Of a DNA stretch of 64,000 bases, positions 35,463 to 43,322 are shown one piece after another (the first letter of the stretch is position 1; each line of letters opens with the position of its first letter). Source of the stretch: Chryseobacterium aquaeductus. GTDB taxonomy: Bacteria; Bacteroidota; Bacteroidia; Flavobacteriales; Weeksellaceae. Made by a program: the position numbers and the translations under genes. A model generated the notes under the pieces. It was not told the origin of the DNA. It saw only the letters and a list, made by a program, of their open reading frames with translations, and ran no database searches. The stretch spans positions 1,116,001 through 1,180,000 of the forward strand of contig NZ_CAJIMS010000001.1 in assembly GCF_905175375.1 (NCBI RefSeq), written 5' to 3'.

Positions 35463-36752
35463 ATGTACACACGAAAATTTAAAATAATTTTAGCATTTCT
35501 TCTCGTACTTTCTACCCAATTTGTCTTTTCCCAAAAAAAATTCACTGTCGTTTTAGACGCTGGGCATGGGGGAAGCGACCATGGTGCCAACCGCACATAC
35601 GAAGATATAGGAAGAGTTGCAGAAAAAGACGTTACGCTTGCCATAGTTCTTAAAATAGGAGCAATGCTTGAGAAAAATAAAGATTTTAAGGTAATTTATA
35701 CCCGAAAAATAGACGAATACCCATCACTTTCAGACAGAACCAATCTTGCAAACCGAAATAAAGCAGATCTTTTTGTCTCGGTGCACTGTAATTCATCGGT
35801 AAAACCTACAGCTTATGGAACAGAAACATTTGTACAAGGTCCCGATCAAAATGACACAAATCTCGAAGTAGCAAAACGTGAAAACGATGTAATTTATCTT
35901 GATGAGAAAGACAAACAGACTTTCGGAACGTATGATGCGAGATCACCGGAATCATTAATTGCGCTAAAACTTCAGCAAAGCAAATATCTTGAGTCTAGTC
36001 TTCTGTTGGGAGGTCTTGTAGAGGGAAACTTCGTCAACAAGGATAAAAGATTTTCCAGAGGAGTATTTCAGAAAAACCTGCACGTTTTACGTATGAATGC
36101 GATGCCGTCTGTACTCATAGAGACCGGATTCATCAATCATCCTGAAGAAAGCCATTATTTGGCATCAGACAAAGGTCAGAGTGAAATCTCGGAGAGTATT
36201 TATTCTGCAATTATAGATTATAAAAGGGCAATCGACAGAAAAACAGGAAATGTTTCCTCCACAAAAAAACCGGAGCCCGAAAAGAAAATAGAAGTTCCGT
36301 TGAAAAATGACTTCAGAATTCTATTGATGACTTCCGCCGTGAAATACAATGAGGACGATCCTGCACTGAAAGGATTAAATTATATATTACCGTTGAAAGA
36401 AAACGGAATTTACAAGTACTACTACAGCGTCACCAATATGGCATCTGTGAAAGACAGTAATTTAAAAACAGCTAAAGACGCAGGTTTCCGGAATGCTTAT
36501 GCAGTAGGATTTATGCCGAATCAAAAATTAAATGTAGGATATTACACCATCGAAGTGTATACAGGAAAAGACAAATTGAGTGCTAATTCTTTTATTCTGC
36601 AAACTTTAAAAGAGGTAGAAAGAGATAAAAACAACGGCTTATTCTACTACACGTATGGCAAAGTTTCTTCGTTAGAAGACGCAATTAACCTACAGAAAGA
36701 ACTTCTAGGAAAAGGAATAAAAAATACCACTATTCAAAAAATTAACAAATAG
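35463..36752 (+). CDS. N-acetylmuramoyl-L-alanine amidase (Amidase_3) with a C-terminal SPOR-like region
   Basis: The enzyme cuts the bond between muramic acid and the stem peptide of peptidoglycan. The 429-residue product has a signal peptide (MYTRKFKIILAFLLVLSTQF) and the zinc amidase domain with LDAGHGGSDHGA, VAEKDVTLAI, VSVHCNSS and IETGFINHP, giving the His, Glu, His and Glu ligand or catalytic residues. The C-terminal part (about 280-429) ends FYYTYGKVSSLEDAINLQKE, which resembles a SPOR repeat. It diverges from lptD; only 54 nt separate the preferred starts. Confidence 0.93.
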   Translation: MYTRKFKIILAFLLVLSTQFVFSQKKFTVVLDAGHGGSDHGANRTYEDIGRVAEKDVTLAIVLKIGAMLEKNKDFKVIYTRKIDEYPSLSDRTNLANRNKADLFVSVHCNSSVKPTAYGTETFVQGPDQNDTNLEVAKRENDVIYLDEKDKQTFGTYDARSPESLIALKLQQSKYLESSLLLGGLVEGNFVNKDKRFSRGVFQKNLHVLRMNAMPSVLIETGFINHPEESHYLASDKGQSEISESIYSAIIDYKRAIDRKTGNVSSTKKPEPEKKIEVPLKNDFRILLMTSAVKYNEDDPALKGLNYILPLKENGIYKYYYSVTNMASVKDSNLKTAKDAGFRNAYAVGFMPNQKLNVGYYTIEVYTGKDKLSANSFILQTLKEVERDKNNGLFYYTYGKVSSLEDAINLQKELLGKGIKNTTIQKINK

Positions 36753-36763
36753 GTACAAATAAT

Positions 36764-36794
36764 TTTGAAGTTTAAAACTTAATTGATATTTTTG
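36764..36794 (+). promoter_or_regulatory. Promoter of the first tRNA-Glu gene
   Basis: TTTG (36764-36767), 19 nt, then TATTTTTG (36787-36794), a full match to the flavobacterial consensus, 14 nt upstream of the tRNA. Confidence 0.7.
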
Positions 36795-36808
36795 CAACCT
36801 CAAAATTT

Positions 36809-36880
36809 GGCCTATTCGTCTAGTGGTAAGGACTCAAGGTTTTCATCCTTGCAACAGGAGTTCGATTCTCCTATAGGCTA
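36809..36880 (+). tRNA. tRNA-Glu (UUC), divergent copy
   Basis: 72 nt without an encoded CCA. The anticodon loop TTTTCAT (36840-36846) gives UUC. Acceptor GGCCTAT/ATAGGCT and T-arm AGGAG/CTCCT pair fully apart from the first G-U. It differs from the two downstream tRNA-Glu genes in several stems, with compensatory changes, so it is a paralogue rather than a degraded copy. Confidence 0.93.
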
Positions 36881-36979
36881 CAGAAATTGATAAAAATAAC
36901 AGAATATAAAACTAGAACAAGCATTAATTAAACTCGAAATATACCTCTCTGAATAAAGTTTAAATTTTTTAAAAATAAA

Positions 36980-37011
36980 TTTGGCTGGTATAAAAAAAGT
37001 TTATAAATTTG
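36980..37011 (+). promoter_or_regulatory. Promoter of rpsT
   Basis: TTTG (36980-36983), 20 nt, then TAAATTTG (37004-37011), 18 nt before the ATG. It gives a very short leader. Confidence 0.7.
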
Positions 37012-37029
37012 CACTCACATTTGAACGAT

Positions 37030-37284
37030 ATGGCAAATCATAAATCAGCTCTTAAGAGAATAAGACAAAACGAAGTTAGAAAAGTTCGTAACAGATACTA
37101 CCACAAGACTGCTAGAACAGCAATCAAAGGGTTAAGAAATGAAGAGGATAAAACTGCAGCAACTGAACAATTGCCAAAGGTTATCGCTTTATTGGATAAA
37201 TTAGCTAAGAAAAACATTATCCACAAGAACAAAGCGGCTAATTTAAAAAGTAAATTGACTAAGCACGTTAACAAGTTAGCGTAA
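37030..37284 (+). CDS. rpsT: Small ribosomal subunit protein S20
   Basis: S20 binds 16S rRNA at the body of the 30S subunit. The start was placed at ATG 37030 ([20 protein letters not shown]), giving 84 residues; the frame is open from 37009, but that region carries the promoter. The segments [15 protein letters not shown] and [20 protein letters not shown] are typical. It lies between tRNA-Glu genes. Confidence 0.96.
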   Translation: MANHKSALKRIRQNEVRKVRNRYYHKTARTAIKGLRNEEDKTAATEQLPKVIALLDKLAKKNIIHKNKAANLKSKLTKHVNKLA

Positions 37285-37292
37285 TTATAGTA

Positions 37293-37364
37293 GGCCCGTT
37301 CGTCTATCGGTTAGGACCTCAGGTTTTCATCCTGGTAAGAGGGGTTCGACTCCCCTACGGGCTA
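37293..37364 (+). tRNA. tRNA-Glu (UUC)
   Basis: 72 nt, acceptor GGCCCGT/ACGGGCT, anticodon loop TTTTCAT, anticodon UUC, no encoded CCA. It begins 8 nt after the rpsT stop, so it may be transcribed with rpsT. It is identical to the copy at 37434. Confidence 0.95.
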
Positions 37365-37433
37365 CTAAAAAAAAGAATTGTAACTTTAAAAAATTCAAAA
37401 TACTAACCCGTTACTTGTAACGTGATGGTAGAT

Positions 37434-37505
37434 GGCCCGTTCGTCTATCGGTTAGGACCTCAGGTTTTCATCCTGGTAAGAGGGGTTCGACTCCCCTACG
37501 GGCTA
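37434..37505 (+). tRNA. tRNA-Glu (UUC), duplicate
   Basis: Identical over 72 nt to the copy at 37293-37364, separated by 69 nt. It is followed by a terminator, which suggests that rpsT and both tRNA genes form one unit. Confidence 0.95.
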
Positions 37506-37512
37506 CAAAACA

Positions 37513-37543
37513 AAAAACCACTGATTTTTTCAGTGGTTTTTTG
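37513..37543 (+). terminator. Terminator of the rpsT-tRNA-Glu unit
   Basis: AAAAACCACTGA/TCAGTGGTTTTT stem with a T run, 8 nt after the last tRNA-Glu gene. Confidence 0.85.
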
Positions 37544-37622
37544 TTCTTGAAATAGAAACAAAATGTAATAAAATTTGCAACATATTGTTCTTCAAAAATA
37601 TGCTGCAAATTAATTTTAAAGA

Positions 37623-38297
37623 CTACTTTTTGCTCAAAGCTTCATCATATCTCCTGCTTACTTCTTTCCAATTGGTAACATTCCAGATTGCTGTAAGATA
37701 ATCTGCTCTTTTGTTTTGATATTTTAGGTAATAAGCATGTTCCCAAACGTCGATTCCAAAAATTGGAGTTCCTTTTTCTTCCACAACATCCATCAACGGA
37801 TTGTCTTGATTAGGAGTTGAAGAAACAAATAACTTTCCACTCTTATCAACAGATAGCCAAGCCCAACCAGAACCGAAACGGTCAGCTCCTGCTTTGCTCA
37901 TTTTCTCTTTAAAAGCATCCATACTTCCGAATGCATCTGTAATTGCTTTTGATAGTTTTGCCGATGGCTGTGTGTTTTTCTGTGGTGTTAGAACCGTCCA
38001 GAATAATTCATGATTGTAATGCCCACCAGCATTATTTCTTACTGCCATGGGTAAAGTTCCTGCTTTTGATAAAATTTCAAACAGCGTTTGCTTCTCTTGT
38101 GGTGTTCCGGCAATTGCTTTATTCAAATTGGCAACATAGGCTGCTGCGTGTTTAGAATAATGAATTTCCATGGTCTTCGCATCAACATTACCTTCTAACG
38201 CATTGTATGCGTACGGTAAAGGTGTCTGCTTGAACTGTGCGAACGCAAACTGCGCTGCAAAAACTGCAGTGAATGCAGCTACTTTAAAAATTTTCAT
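37623..38297 (-). CDS. sod: Exported manganese-type superoxide dismutase
   Basis: The enzyme converts superoxide to O2 and H2O2. The 224-residue product has a signal peptide ([20 protein letters not shown], cleavage before QFKQT), so it acts in the periplasm or outside. The metal ligands are His46, His96 ([10 protein letters not shown]), Asp183 and His187 (DVWEHAYY). Gly91 and Gln164 (NQDNPL) are the outer-sphere features of Mn-type rather than Fe-type enzymes. It follows the SCO gene by 36 nt in the same direction and may be in its operon. Confidence 0.92.
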   Translation of the reverse strand: MKIFKVAAFTAVFAAQFAFAQFKQTPLPYAYNALEGNVDAKTMEIHYSKHAAAYVANLNKAIAGTPQEKQTLFEILSKAGTLPMAVRNNAGGHYNHELFWTVLTPQKNTQPSAKLSKAITDAFGSMDAFKEKMSKAGADRFGSGWAWLSVDKSGKLFVSSTPNQDNPLMDVVEEKGTPIFGIDVWEHAYYLKYQNKRADYLTAIWNVTNWKEVSRRYDEALSKK

Positions 38298-38333
38298 AAC
38301 GTTTTGTTTGTATGGTTAAATATTTATATCGAT

Positions 38334-39017
38334 TTATTTCAACAATTTTTTAATATCTTCTATTAAAAACTCTCTGTCAGGATGAAACTTCCCATTCAAT
38401 TTTGGGATTTTGCCACTTGGATCTTCATAGTTTAATCCTGAATAATAAAGAATTGGCATATTGTCTTTATCATATCTGCATCTCACATTTCCTTCTTTAT
38501 CCACCAATGCAATCATGCCGCTGTGATTCAGGTTTTCACCTTCATCTTCTTTATCACCTACGTAAATATCAAACTGATCGGCAAGATTTCCAATGTACGC
38601 CCTGTCACCCGTGAGAAAATGCCAATTTGGAGACTGTACACCAATTTTCTTAGCATGATTTTTCAAAAGTTCCGGTGTATCATTTTCCGGATCTATACTG
38701 ATTGAGATAATTCCAAATTCGGGATTGTTGATTTCTTCTTCAATCGCACGCATATTGCTATTCATCACCGGACATATTGTTGGGCATTTACTAAAGAAAA
38801 ATTCTACCAAGTAAACTTTCCCCAACATATCTTTATTACTCACTTTTTTGCTATCCTGATCTGTCAGCTCAAAATCCGGAACCTTCATCACAGTATAAAG
38901 ATTGTTCTTAAAATAGCTTAATCCAAATCCTATTCCTAAAAAGAGCAAAGCAATAATTACAATCGGAATTATGATCTTATTTTTTGCATTATTATCCTCC
39001 TTTTTATTTCTGGACAT
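38334..39017 (-). CDS. SCO/SenC family copper-handling or thiol protein
   Basis: SCO proteins deliver copper to cytochrome oxidase or act as thiol redox proteins. The start was placed at ATG 39017 (MSRNKKEDNNAKNKIIIPIV), giving 227 residues; longer starts lie inside the upstream gene. One membrane anchor (IIIPIVIIALLFLGIGFGLS) precedes a thioredoxin-like domain with the CPTICP motif (CxxxC) and the later HSG histidine (NLNHSGMIALV), the full copper-ligand set. It overlaps the YHS gene by 14 nt and is thus translationally coupled. Confidence 0.92.
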   Translation of the reverse strand: MSRNKKEDNNAKNKIIIPIVIIALLFLGIGFGLSYFKNNLYTVMKVPDFELTDQDSKKVSNKDMLGKVYLVEFFFSKCPTICPVMNSNMRAIEEEINNPEFGIISISIDPENDTPELLKNHAKKIGVQSPNWHFLTGDRAYIGNLADQFDIYVGDKEDEGENLNHSGMIALVDKEGNVRCRYDKDNMPILYYSGLNYEDPSGKIPKLNGKFHPDREFLIEDIKKLLK

Positions 39018-39279
39018 ACTTCTCAGGATTTTTCTTAAACTCATCCTTACAGTAGCTACTGCAAAAACCGTACGTTTTATTCTTATACACAACTGTATCT
39101 TTCATATCATCTTCGGTTTTCATGTGACATATCGGGTCAATGGCGTTTGCGAACTTAATCTTTTTCACATTTGACTTTGAGGTGGTATTTTTTGTTTTGT
39201 GCTTTACTTTAGGGATTTCCTGAGCACAAGAAAGTAATGAAACGGACAATAATACCGTAAAAATTATTTTGGTTTTCAT
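39004..39279 (-). CDS. YHS-domain lipoprotein
   Basis: The 91-residue product is a lipoprotein (MKTKIIFTVLLSVSLLSCAQ, lipobox LLSC). The mature part ends in a YHS domain: DPICHMKTEDDMKDTV...YKNKTYGFCSSYCKDEFKKN, with Cys/His residues in CHM and FCSSYC that suit metal binding. YHS domains occur in metal-handling proteins and near copper ATPases. It leads the SCO gene with a 14-nt overlap. Confidence 0.88.
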   Translation of the reverse strand: MKTKIIFTVLLSVSLLSCAQEIPKVKHKTKNTTSKSNVKKIKFANAIDPICHMKTEDDMKDTVVYKNKTYGFCSSYCKDEFKKNPEKYVQK

Positions 39280-39479
39280 TTAATTTTAATTTAAAATGAT
39301 TGATTATAATAACTGAGAAAAAATTGATTTTAAACTAAATATAACATAGCTTTCATTTAAATCACTAAAATATTGAGATCAGATATTTACGAAAAGATGA
39401 AACTCTCAGTAAACACCGACTCATACAAATGAAATTTGATCACCTAAATAAGAAACTAACTATTTAGTTTAATGAAAAC

Positions 39480-39842
39480 CTACGCCAAGGGAGGATGGAA
39501 TATTCTGGAAAAATACTCTGAAGAATATAAATTGATGCTATTTAAATTTATCTTATTTAAATAAAAACAGTAGCTGATAATATTTTCAAAAGAAAGGATT
39601 TCATTGGTTAAAAAAACATCTAATCTAGCAATTTTAATCGTCTGGTTATTGTTAGATTGCTTTTCAGTTTTTAACCATTCTTTTTTTACAAAACATTTAC
39701 CTTTACAATCAGATTCTGCAACATTTCTATTTTCACAAAGGTTTTTTGTGATGTAATTATAATTAACTGCATAATTCAACAAAGGCAAAACAGGACGAAT
39801 TGCAATGGCAAAAATGATGAAAAGGGAAAAGAAAAACTTCAA
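39480..39842 (-). CDS. Small exported/membrane protein with a CxxxNVAESDCKGKC motif
   Basis: The 120-residue product has an N-terminal hydrophobic segment (MKFFFSLFIIFAIAIRPVLP). After it comes NYNYITKNLCENRNVAESDC KGKC, then KKEWLKTEK. I have seen the CEN+...C.GKC pattern in short Bacteroidota proteins of unknown role near metal-transport genes. The cysteines would lie in the periplasm. The gene lies 78 nt after the P-type ATPase in the same direction. No function is assigned. Confidence 0.75.
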   Translation of the reverse strand: MKFFFSLFIIFAIAIRPVLPLLNYAVNYNYITKNLCENRNVAESDCKGKCFVKKEWLKTEKQSNNNQTIKIARLDVFLTNEILSFENIISYCFYLNKINLNSINLYSSEYFSRIFHPPLA

Positions 39843-39920
39843 TTATCAGATCTTTAATACAAATATACAGTACAAAATCTGTTTAGCGTAGATTTATGAT
39901 GAATGTCAGTTTCGCATAGC

Positions 39921-41867
39921 CTAATTAAACTTCATGCGCTGGATTCTTACCGCATTGAGTATTGCCAATAATGCCACACCAACGTCGGCAAATACGGCTT
40001 CCCACATCGTTGCCAAGCCACCAGCTCCAAGAATTAAGACAATTACCTTTACAGAAAATGCAAAAGCTATATTTTGCCAAACAATCTTTTTAGTTTGTTT
40101 GCCGATATTAATTGCCATAGGAATTTTACTAGGTCTGTCATCCTGAATGACAATATCAGCTGTTTCTATTGTGGCATCGCTTCCGAGACCTCCCATAGCG
40201 ATACCTACATCACTTAGCGCTACCACAGGCGCGTCATTCACACCGTCACCTACAAAAGCCACAGTTTGGTTTTTAGATTTAATATCTTTTACCTTACTCA
40301 CTTTGTCCTCGGGAAGCAAATCGCCAAAAGCATTTTCTATTCCTAATTGATTGGCAACAAATTGAACCACTGATGTTTTGTCTCCACTCAACATGGTTGT
40401 TTTTACGCCTAGAGATTTTAATTTGTCAATTGTTAACTGAGCATCAGCTTTAATAGAATCAGCAATTGTAAGATAACCCGCAAATATTTTATCGTAAGCC
40501 ACTGCAATCAAGGTGTAAACTACATTTTCAGGTTTAAAATCAAACTGAATATTGAGTTTTTCGAGCAATTTAAAATTACCAACCAACAATTCTTTCCCAC
40601 CAATTACTGCTTTCAAACCCAATCCGGCAATTTCTTCCACATTTTCTAATTGAATAGAATGATCAACCTCGCCCACAAATTCGTGAATTGCCGTTGCGAC
40701 CGGATGTGTACTCTGGCTTTCTAAAGCATTGACTAATTTTAATATTTCATCTTTATTAAATTCATTATTAAAATGAACTTCCTGAATTTTAAAAACACCT
40801 TTCGTCATTGTACCGGTTTTATCCATCACCACATTTTGAATATTGGCAAGAACATCCAGAAAATTGCTGCCTTTTATTAAAATTCCGTTTCGGCTAGCCG
40901 CTCCTATTCCACCAAAATATCCAAGTGGAATAGAAATTACCAATGCACACGGACAAGAGATCACAAGAAAAACCAATGCTTTGTACAACCAACTTTTAAA
41001 TTGATAATCTTCCACGAAAAAGTAAGGGACGAAAGTAATTCCTACGGCAAAAAAAACTACAATTGGTGTATAAATTTTTGCAAATTTTCTAATAAAAAGT
41101 TCGGTCGGTGCTTTCTGAGACGTCGCATTTTGAACCATTTCTAAAATTTTGCTCAGCTTACTGTCTTTATATTCTGTTGTGACTTTTACCAGACATACAG
41201 TGTTTTGATTGATCATTCCGGCTAAGACCGTTTCGCCTTTAACTTTTGTATCCGGTTTGCTTTCTCCCGTAAGTGCAGAAGTATTGAAAGATGCTCGTTC
41301 TGATAATAATTCTCCATCTAGACCTAATTTCTCGCCAGATCTGAGCTGAATGACATCGTCAATATTCGCTTTCTCAGCTTTCATAACTTTAGGCTTTCCG
41401 TTTTCTAAAATGGTTACTTCATCGGGACGTTGATCAAGAAGAGATTTGATATTAGACTGTGCTCTTGTAACTGCCATCCCTTGAAAAACCTCTCCAACAG
41501 AATAAAACAACATTACAGCAACTCCTTCAGGATATTCTTTAATAGCAAAAGCTCCGATCGTTGCAATGCCCATTAAGAAAAATTCTGAAAAAACATCACC
41601 GCTTTTTATACTTTCAAAAGCTTCTTTTAAAACAGGAATCCCCACAGGAATATAGGCAACCAAGTACCAAACAAGACGCACCCAGCCATTGAACCAAACA
41701 GTTTTTATATAATGATCTAAAATAATTCCGGAGATCAGTACAATAAATGAGATAATTGCCGGAAGAAACATCTGGAAAATTGATTTGCCTGCATTATCAT
41801 GATCATGACCCTCATTTTCTGAGTGATTATGTTTCTTCTTTGGTTTTATACTGCAACATTCTTCCAT
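39921..41867 (-). CDS. Zn/Cd/Pb-type P1B ATPase
   Basis: It exports heavy-metal ions across the inner membrane. The start was placed at ATG 41867 (MEECCSIKPKKKHNHSENEG), giving 648 residues; the longer frame overlaps no motif. Motifs: CPC in ISCPCALVIS (residues 305-307), phosphorylated Asp349 in DKTGT, GDGVNDAPVV, and TM8 residues in GLATMWEAVFADVGVALLAI typical of the ZntA/CadA group. There is no N-terminal heavy-metal domain, but a Cys-Cys and His/Asp-rich tail (CCSIKPKKKHNHSENEGHDH) may bind metal. It is 44 nt downstream of the Fur-family gene. Confidence 0.93.
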   Translation of the reverse strand: MEECCSIKPKKKHNHSENEGHDHDNAGKSIFQMFLPAIISFIVLISGIILDHYIKTVWFNGWVRLVWYLVAYIPVGIPVLKEAFESIKSGDVFSEFFLMGIATIGAFAIKEYPEGVAVMLFYSVGEVFQGMAVTRAQSNIKSLLDQRPDEVTILENGKPKVMKAEKANIDDVIQLRSGEKLGLDGELLSERASFNTSALTGESKPDTKVKGETVLAGMINQNTVCLVKVTTEYKDSKLSKILEMVQNATSQKAPTELFIRKFAKIYTPIVVFFAVGITFVPYFFVEDYQFKSWLYKALVFLVISCPCALVISIPLGYFGGIGAASRNGILIKGSNFLDVLANIQNVVMDKTGTMTKGVFKIQEVHFNNEFNKDEILKLVNALESQSTHPVATAIHEFVGEVDHSIQLENVEEIAGLGLKAVIGGKELLVGNFKLLEKLNIQFDFKPENVVYTLIAVAYDKIFAGYLTIADSIKADAQLTIDKLKSLGVKTTMLSGDKTSVVQFVANQLGIENAFGDLLPEDKVSKVKDIKSKNQTVAFVGDGVNDAPVVALSDVGIAMGGLGSDATIETADIVIQDDRPSKIPMAINIGKQTKKIVWQNIAFAFSVKVIVLILGAGGLATMWEAVFADVGVALLAILNAVRIQRMKFN

Positions 41868-41911
41868 AACAAATAATTTTAAACAAATGTAGCAGTAATA
41901 GTCATGCAATA

Positions 41912-42331
41912 CTATTGCAAACTTTCTAAACAGTTTTCACAAATACCTTTTGCAAAAAGCCTTATTTCGTCAATTCTGAAATCAGTTTTACTATTTTCTT
42001 GAAACGAAATATCTTCCTTGCAGGTTGTTTGCTTGCAGATTTTGCAGTAGAAATGAAGATGCCAGTCTTTGTGTGTTTTTTCGTCACAATCATCATGGCA
42101 TAATGTATACTTTGTTGTTGTATTTTCCTGAATACTGTGAACGATACCTTTTTCTTCGAAGGTTTTCAAAGTACGGTAAATGGTTGTGCGGTCAGCATTT
42201 TCAAAATGATTTTCGATTTCAGATAATGAAAGTGCCTTATTTTGCGTACTTAGAAAGTCGTACACCAAAATCCTCATGCTTGTAGGTTTGGTGTTTTTGT
42301 AGATCAATTTGCTTTCTATTTCTTTTTTCAT
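41912..42331 (-). CDS. Fur-family metalloregulator
   Basis: Fur-family proteins repress metal genes when metal is bound. The 139-residue product has a winged-helix N-terminal half (LSLSEIENHFENADRTTIYRT, recognition-helix motif DRTTIYRTLKTFEEKGIVH) and a C-terminal metal domain with HLHFYCKICKQTTC and CENC cysteines. The CxxC pairs and HLHF fit Fur/Zur; metal identity cannot be told. The neighbouring Zn/Cd-exporting ATPase suggests zinc control. Confidence 0.92.
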   Translation of the reverse strand: MKKEIESKLIYKNTKPTSMRILVYDFLSTQNKALSLSEIENHFENADRTTIYRTLKTFEEKGIVHSIQENTTTKYTLCHDDCDEKTHKDWHLHFYCKICKQTTCKEDISFQENSKTDFRIDEIRLFAKGICENCLESLQ

Positions 42332-42430
42332 GATAAAATCTAATGAGATTTTTGAAATTATAAGTTAGCGAAAAACTTTCAGACTTCATCTTTTTAAGCT
42401 TTAAACAAAAAGAATTCTTATTTTTATCCT

Positions 42431-42841
42431 ATGAAAGTTTTAATTATCAACGGTCCGAATCTGAATCTTTTAGGAACAAGAGAACCTGAAATCTATGGAA
42501 CTGTTTCTATGAGAGATTATTTGGGAAAATTAAAGTCTGAATTTCCTTCACATGATTTAAAATATTATCAGTCAAATATTGAAGGCGAACTCATCAACAG
42601 ACTTCAGGAAGATGATTTTGATGCGGTGATTATCAATCCAGGAGCTTTCACGCATTATTCTTACGCAATTGCGGATTGTTTAAAGAATATTCAGAAGCCG
42701 AAAGTGGAAGTTCACATTAGCAATATTTACAAAAGAGAAGAATTCCGTCAAAAATCAGTTACTGCAGCAAATACAGATGCTGTTTTGTCAGGATTTGGAA
42801 TGGATGGATATCGATTGGCTATTTTGAGTTTGAAATCTTAA
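42431..42841 (+). CDS. aroQ: Type II 3-dehydroquinate dehydratase
   Basis: The enzyme converts 3-dehydroquinate to 3-dehydroshikimate. The 136-residue product (MKVLIINGPNLNLLGTREPE) has active-site GPNLNLLGTREPEIYG with the catalytic Tyr, NPGAFTHYSYAIADCL, and VEVHISNIYKREEFR. Length is slightly below the usual 145. It precedes a SMI1-like gene by 11 nt. Confidence 0.95.
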   Translation: MKVLIINGPNLNLLGTREPEIYGTVSMRDYLGKLKSEFPSHDLKYYQSNIEGELINRLQEDDFDAVIINPGAFTHYSYAIADCLKNIQKPKVEVHISNIYKREEFRQKSVTAANTDAVLSGFGMDGYRLAILSLKS

Positions 42842-42852
42842 ACCTATAGTAA

Positions 42853-43284
42853 GTGAGTTTTATTAATACAATTTTGTCCAAATATAAATGCATTAAGCGA
42901 ACTGAAAAGCTTGATTTTAATTTTAAAGCAATTGAAGATAAAATAGGGTTTGAGTTACCACAAGACTACAAAGACTACTCAATTGAGTATGACGAACATG
43001 AAGGATTTATAGGTGAAGAATTTATCAGACTTTGGAGTCCAGAAAACCTGATTGATTGGAATACAGATTATCAAATCTTTGAAAACTTACCAAAAACTAT
43101 TGCAATTGGAGATAATGGAAACGGAGAATTTATTGGAATACAATTTATTGAAAATGGTAATTACGAAATAATATTATCAACTTATATTGACTTAGATCCA
43201 GAATTTAACATTGAAATTGGAAAATCCTTCACTGATTTTATCGAAAGGTTAAGCCAAGGAAAAACGTGGTTTAACGAAAAATAA
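42853..43284 (+). CDS. SMI1/KNR4 (SUKH) family protein
   Basis: The family includes many immunity proteins of polymorphic toxins. The 143-residue product starts at GTG 42853; no ATG gives the same length. The segments LDFNFKAIEDKIGFELPQDY KDY, IRLWSPENLIDWN and TIAIGDNGNGEFIGIQFIEN match the SMI1/KNR4 pattern (LP.dy..f, a central L/I.W.p, GdngGd). I see no toxin gene next to it, only aroQ. It may be an orphan immunity protein; that role is inference. Confidence 0.8.
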   Translation: MSFINTILSKYKCIKRTEKLDFNFKAIEDKIGFELPQDYKDYSIEYDEHEGFIGEEFIRLWSPENLIDWNTDYQIFENLPKTIAIGDNGNGEFIGIQFIENGNYEIILSTYIDLDPEFNIEIGKSFTDFIERLSQGKTWFNEK

Positions 43285-43286
43285 AA

Positions 43287-43312
43287 AAAAGCCTCATCAA
43301 TCGATGAGGCTC
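43287..43312 (-). terminator. Terminator of pckA
   Basis: GCCTCATC/GATGAGGC stem (43291-43298, 43303-43310). On the minus strand a run of T follows, 11 nt after the pckA stop. The plus strand lacks a T tract, so the site serves pckA better than the SMI1 gene. Confidence 0.82.
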
Positions 43313-43322
43313 TTCACTATTT

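Noticed and set aside
37293..37505. Repeated unit at 37293 and 37434 as a CRISPR or other array
   Set aside because: The repeats are two identical tRNA-Glu genes with full cloverleaf pairing.
38334..39092. Longer starts of the SCO gene at 39092 or inside
   Set aside because: They run through the YHS gene; the ATG at 39017 gives the expected short cytoplasmic tail and membrane anchor.
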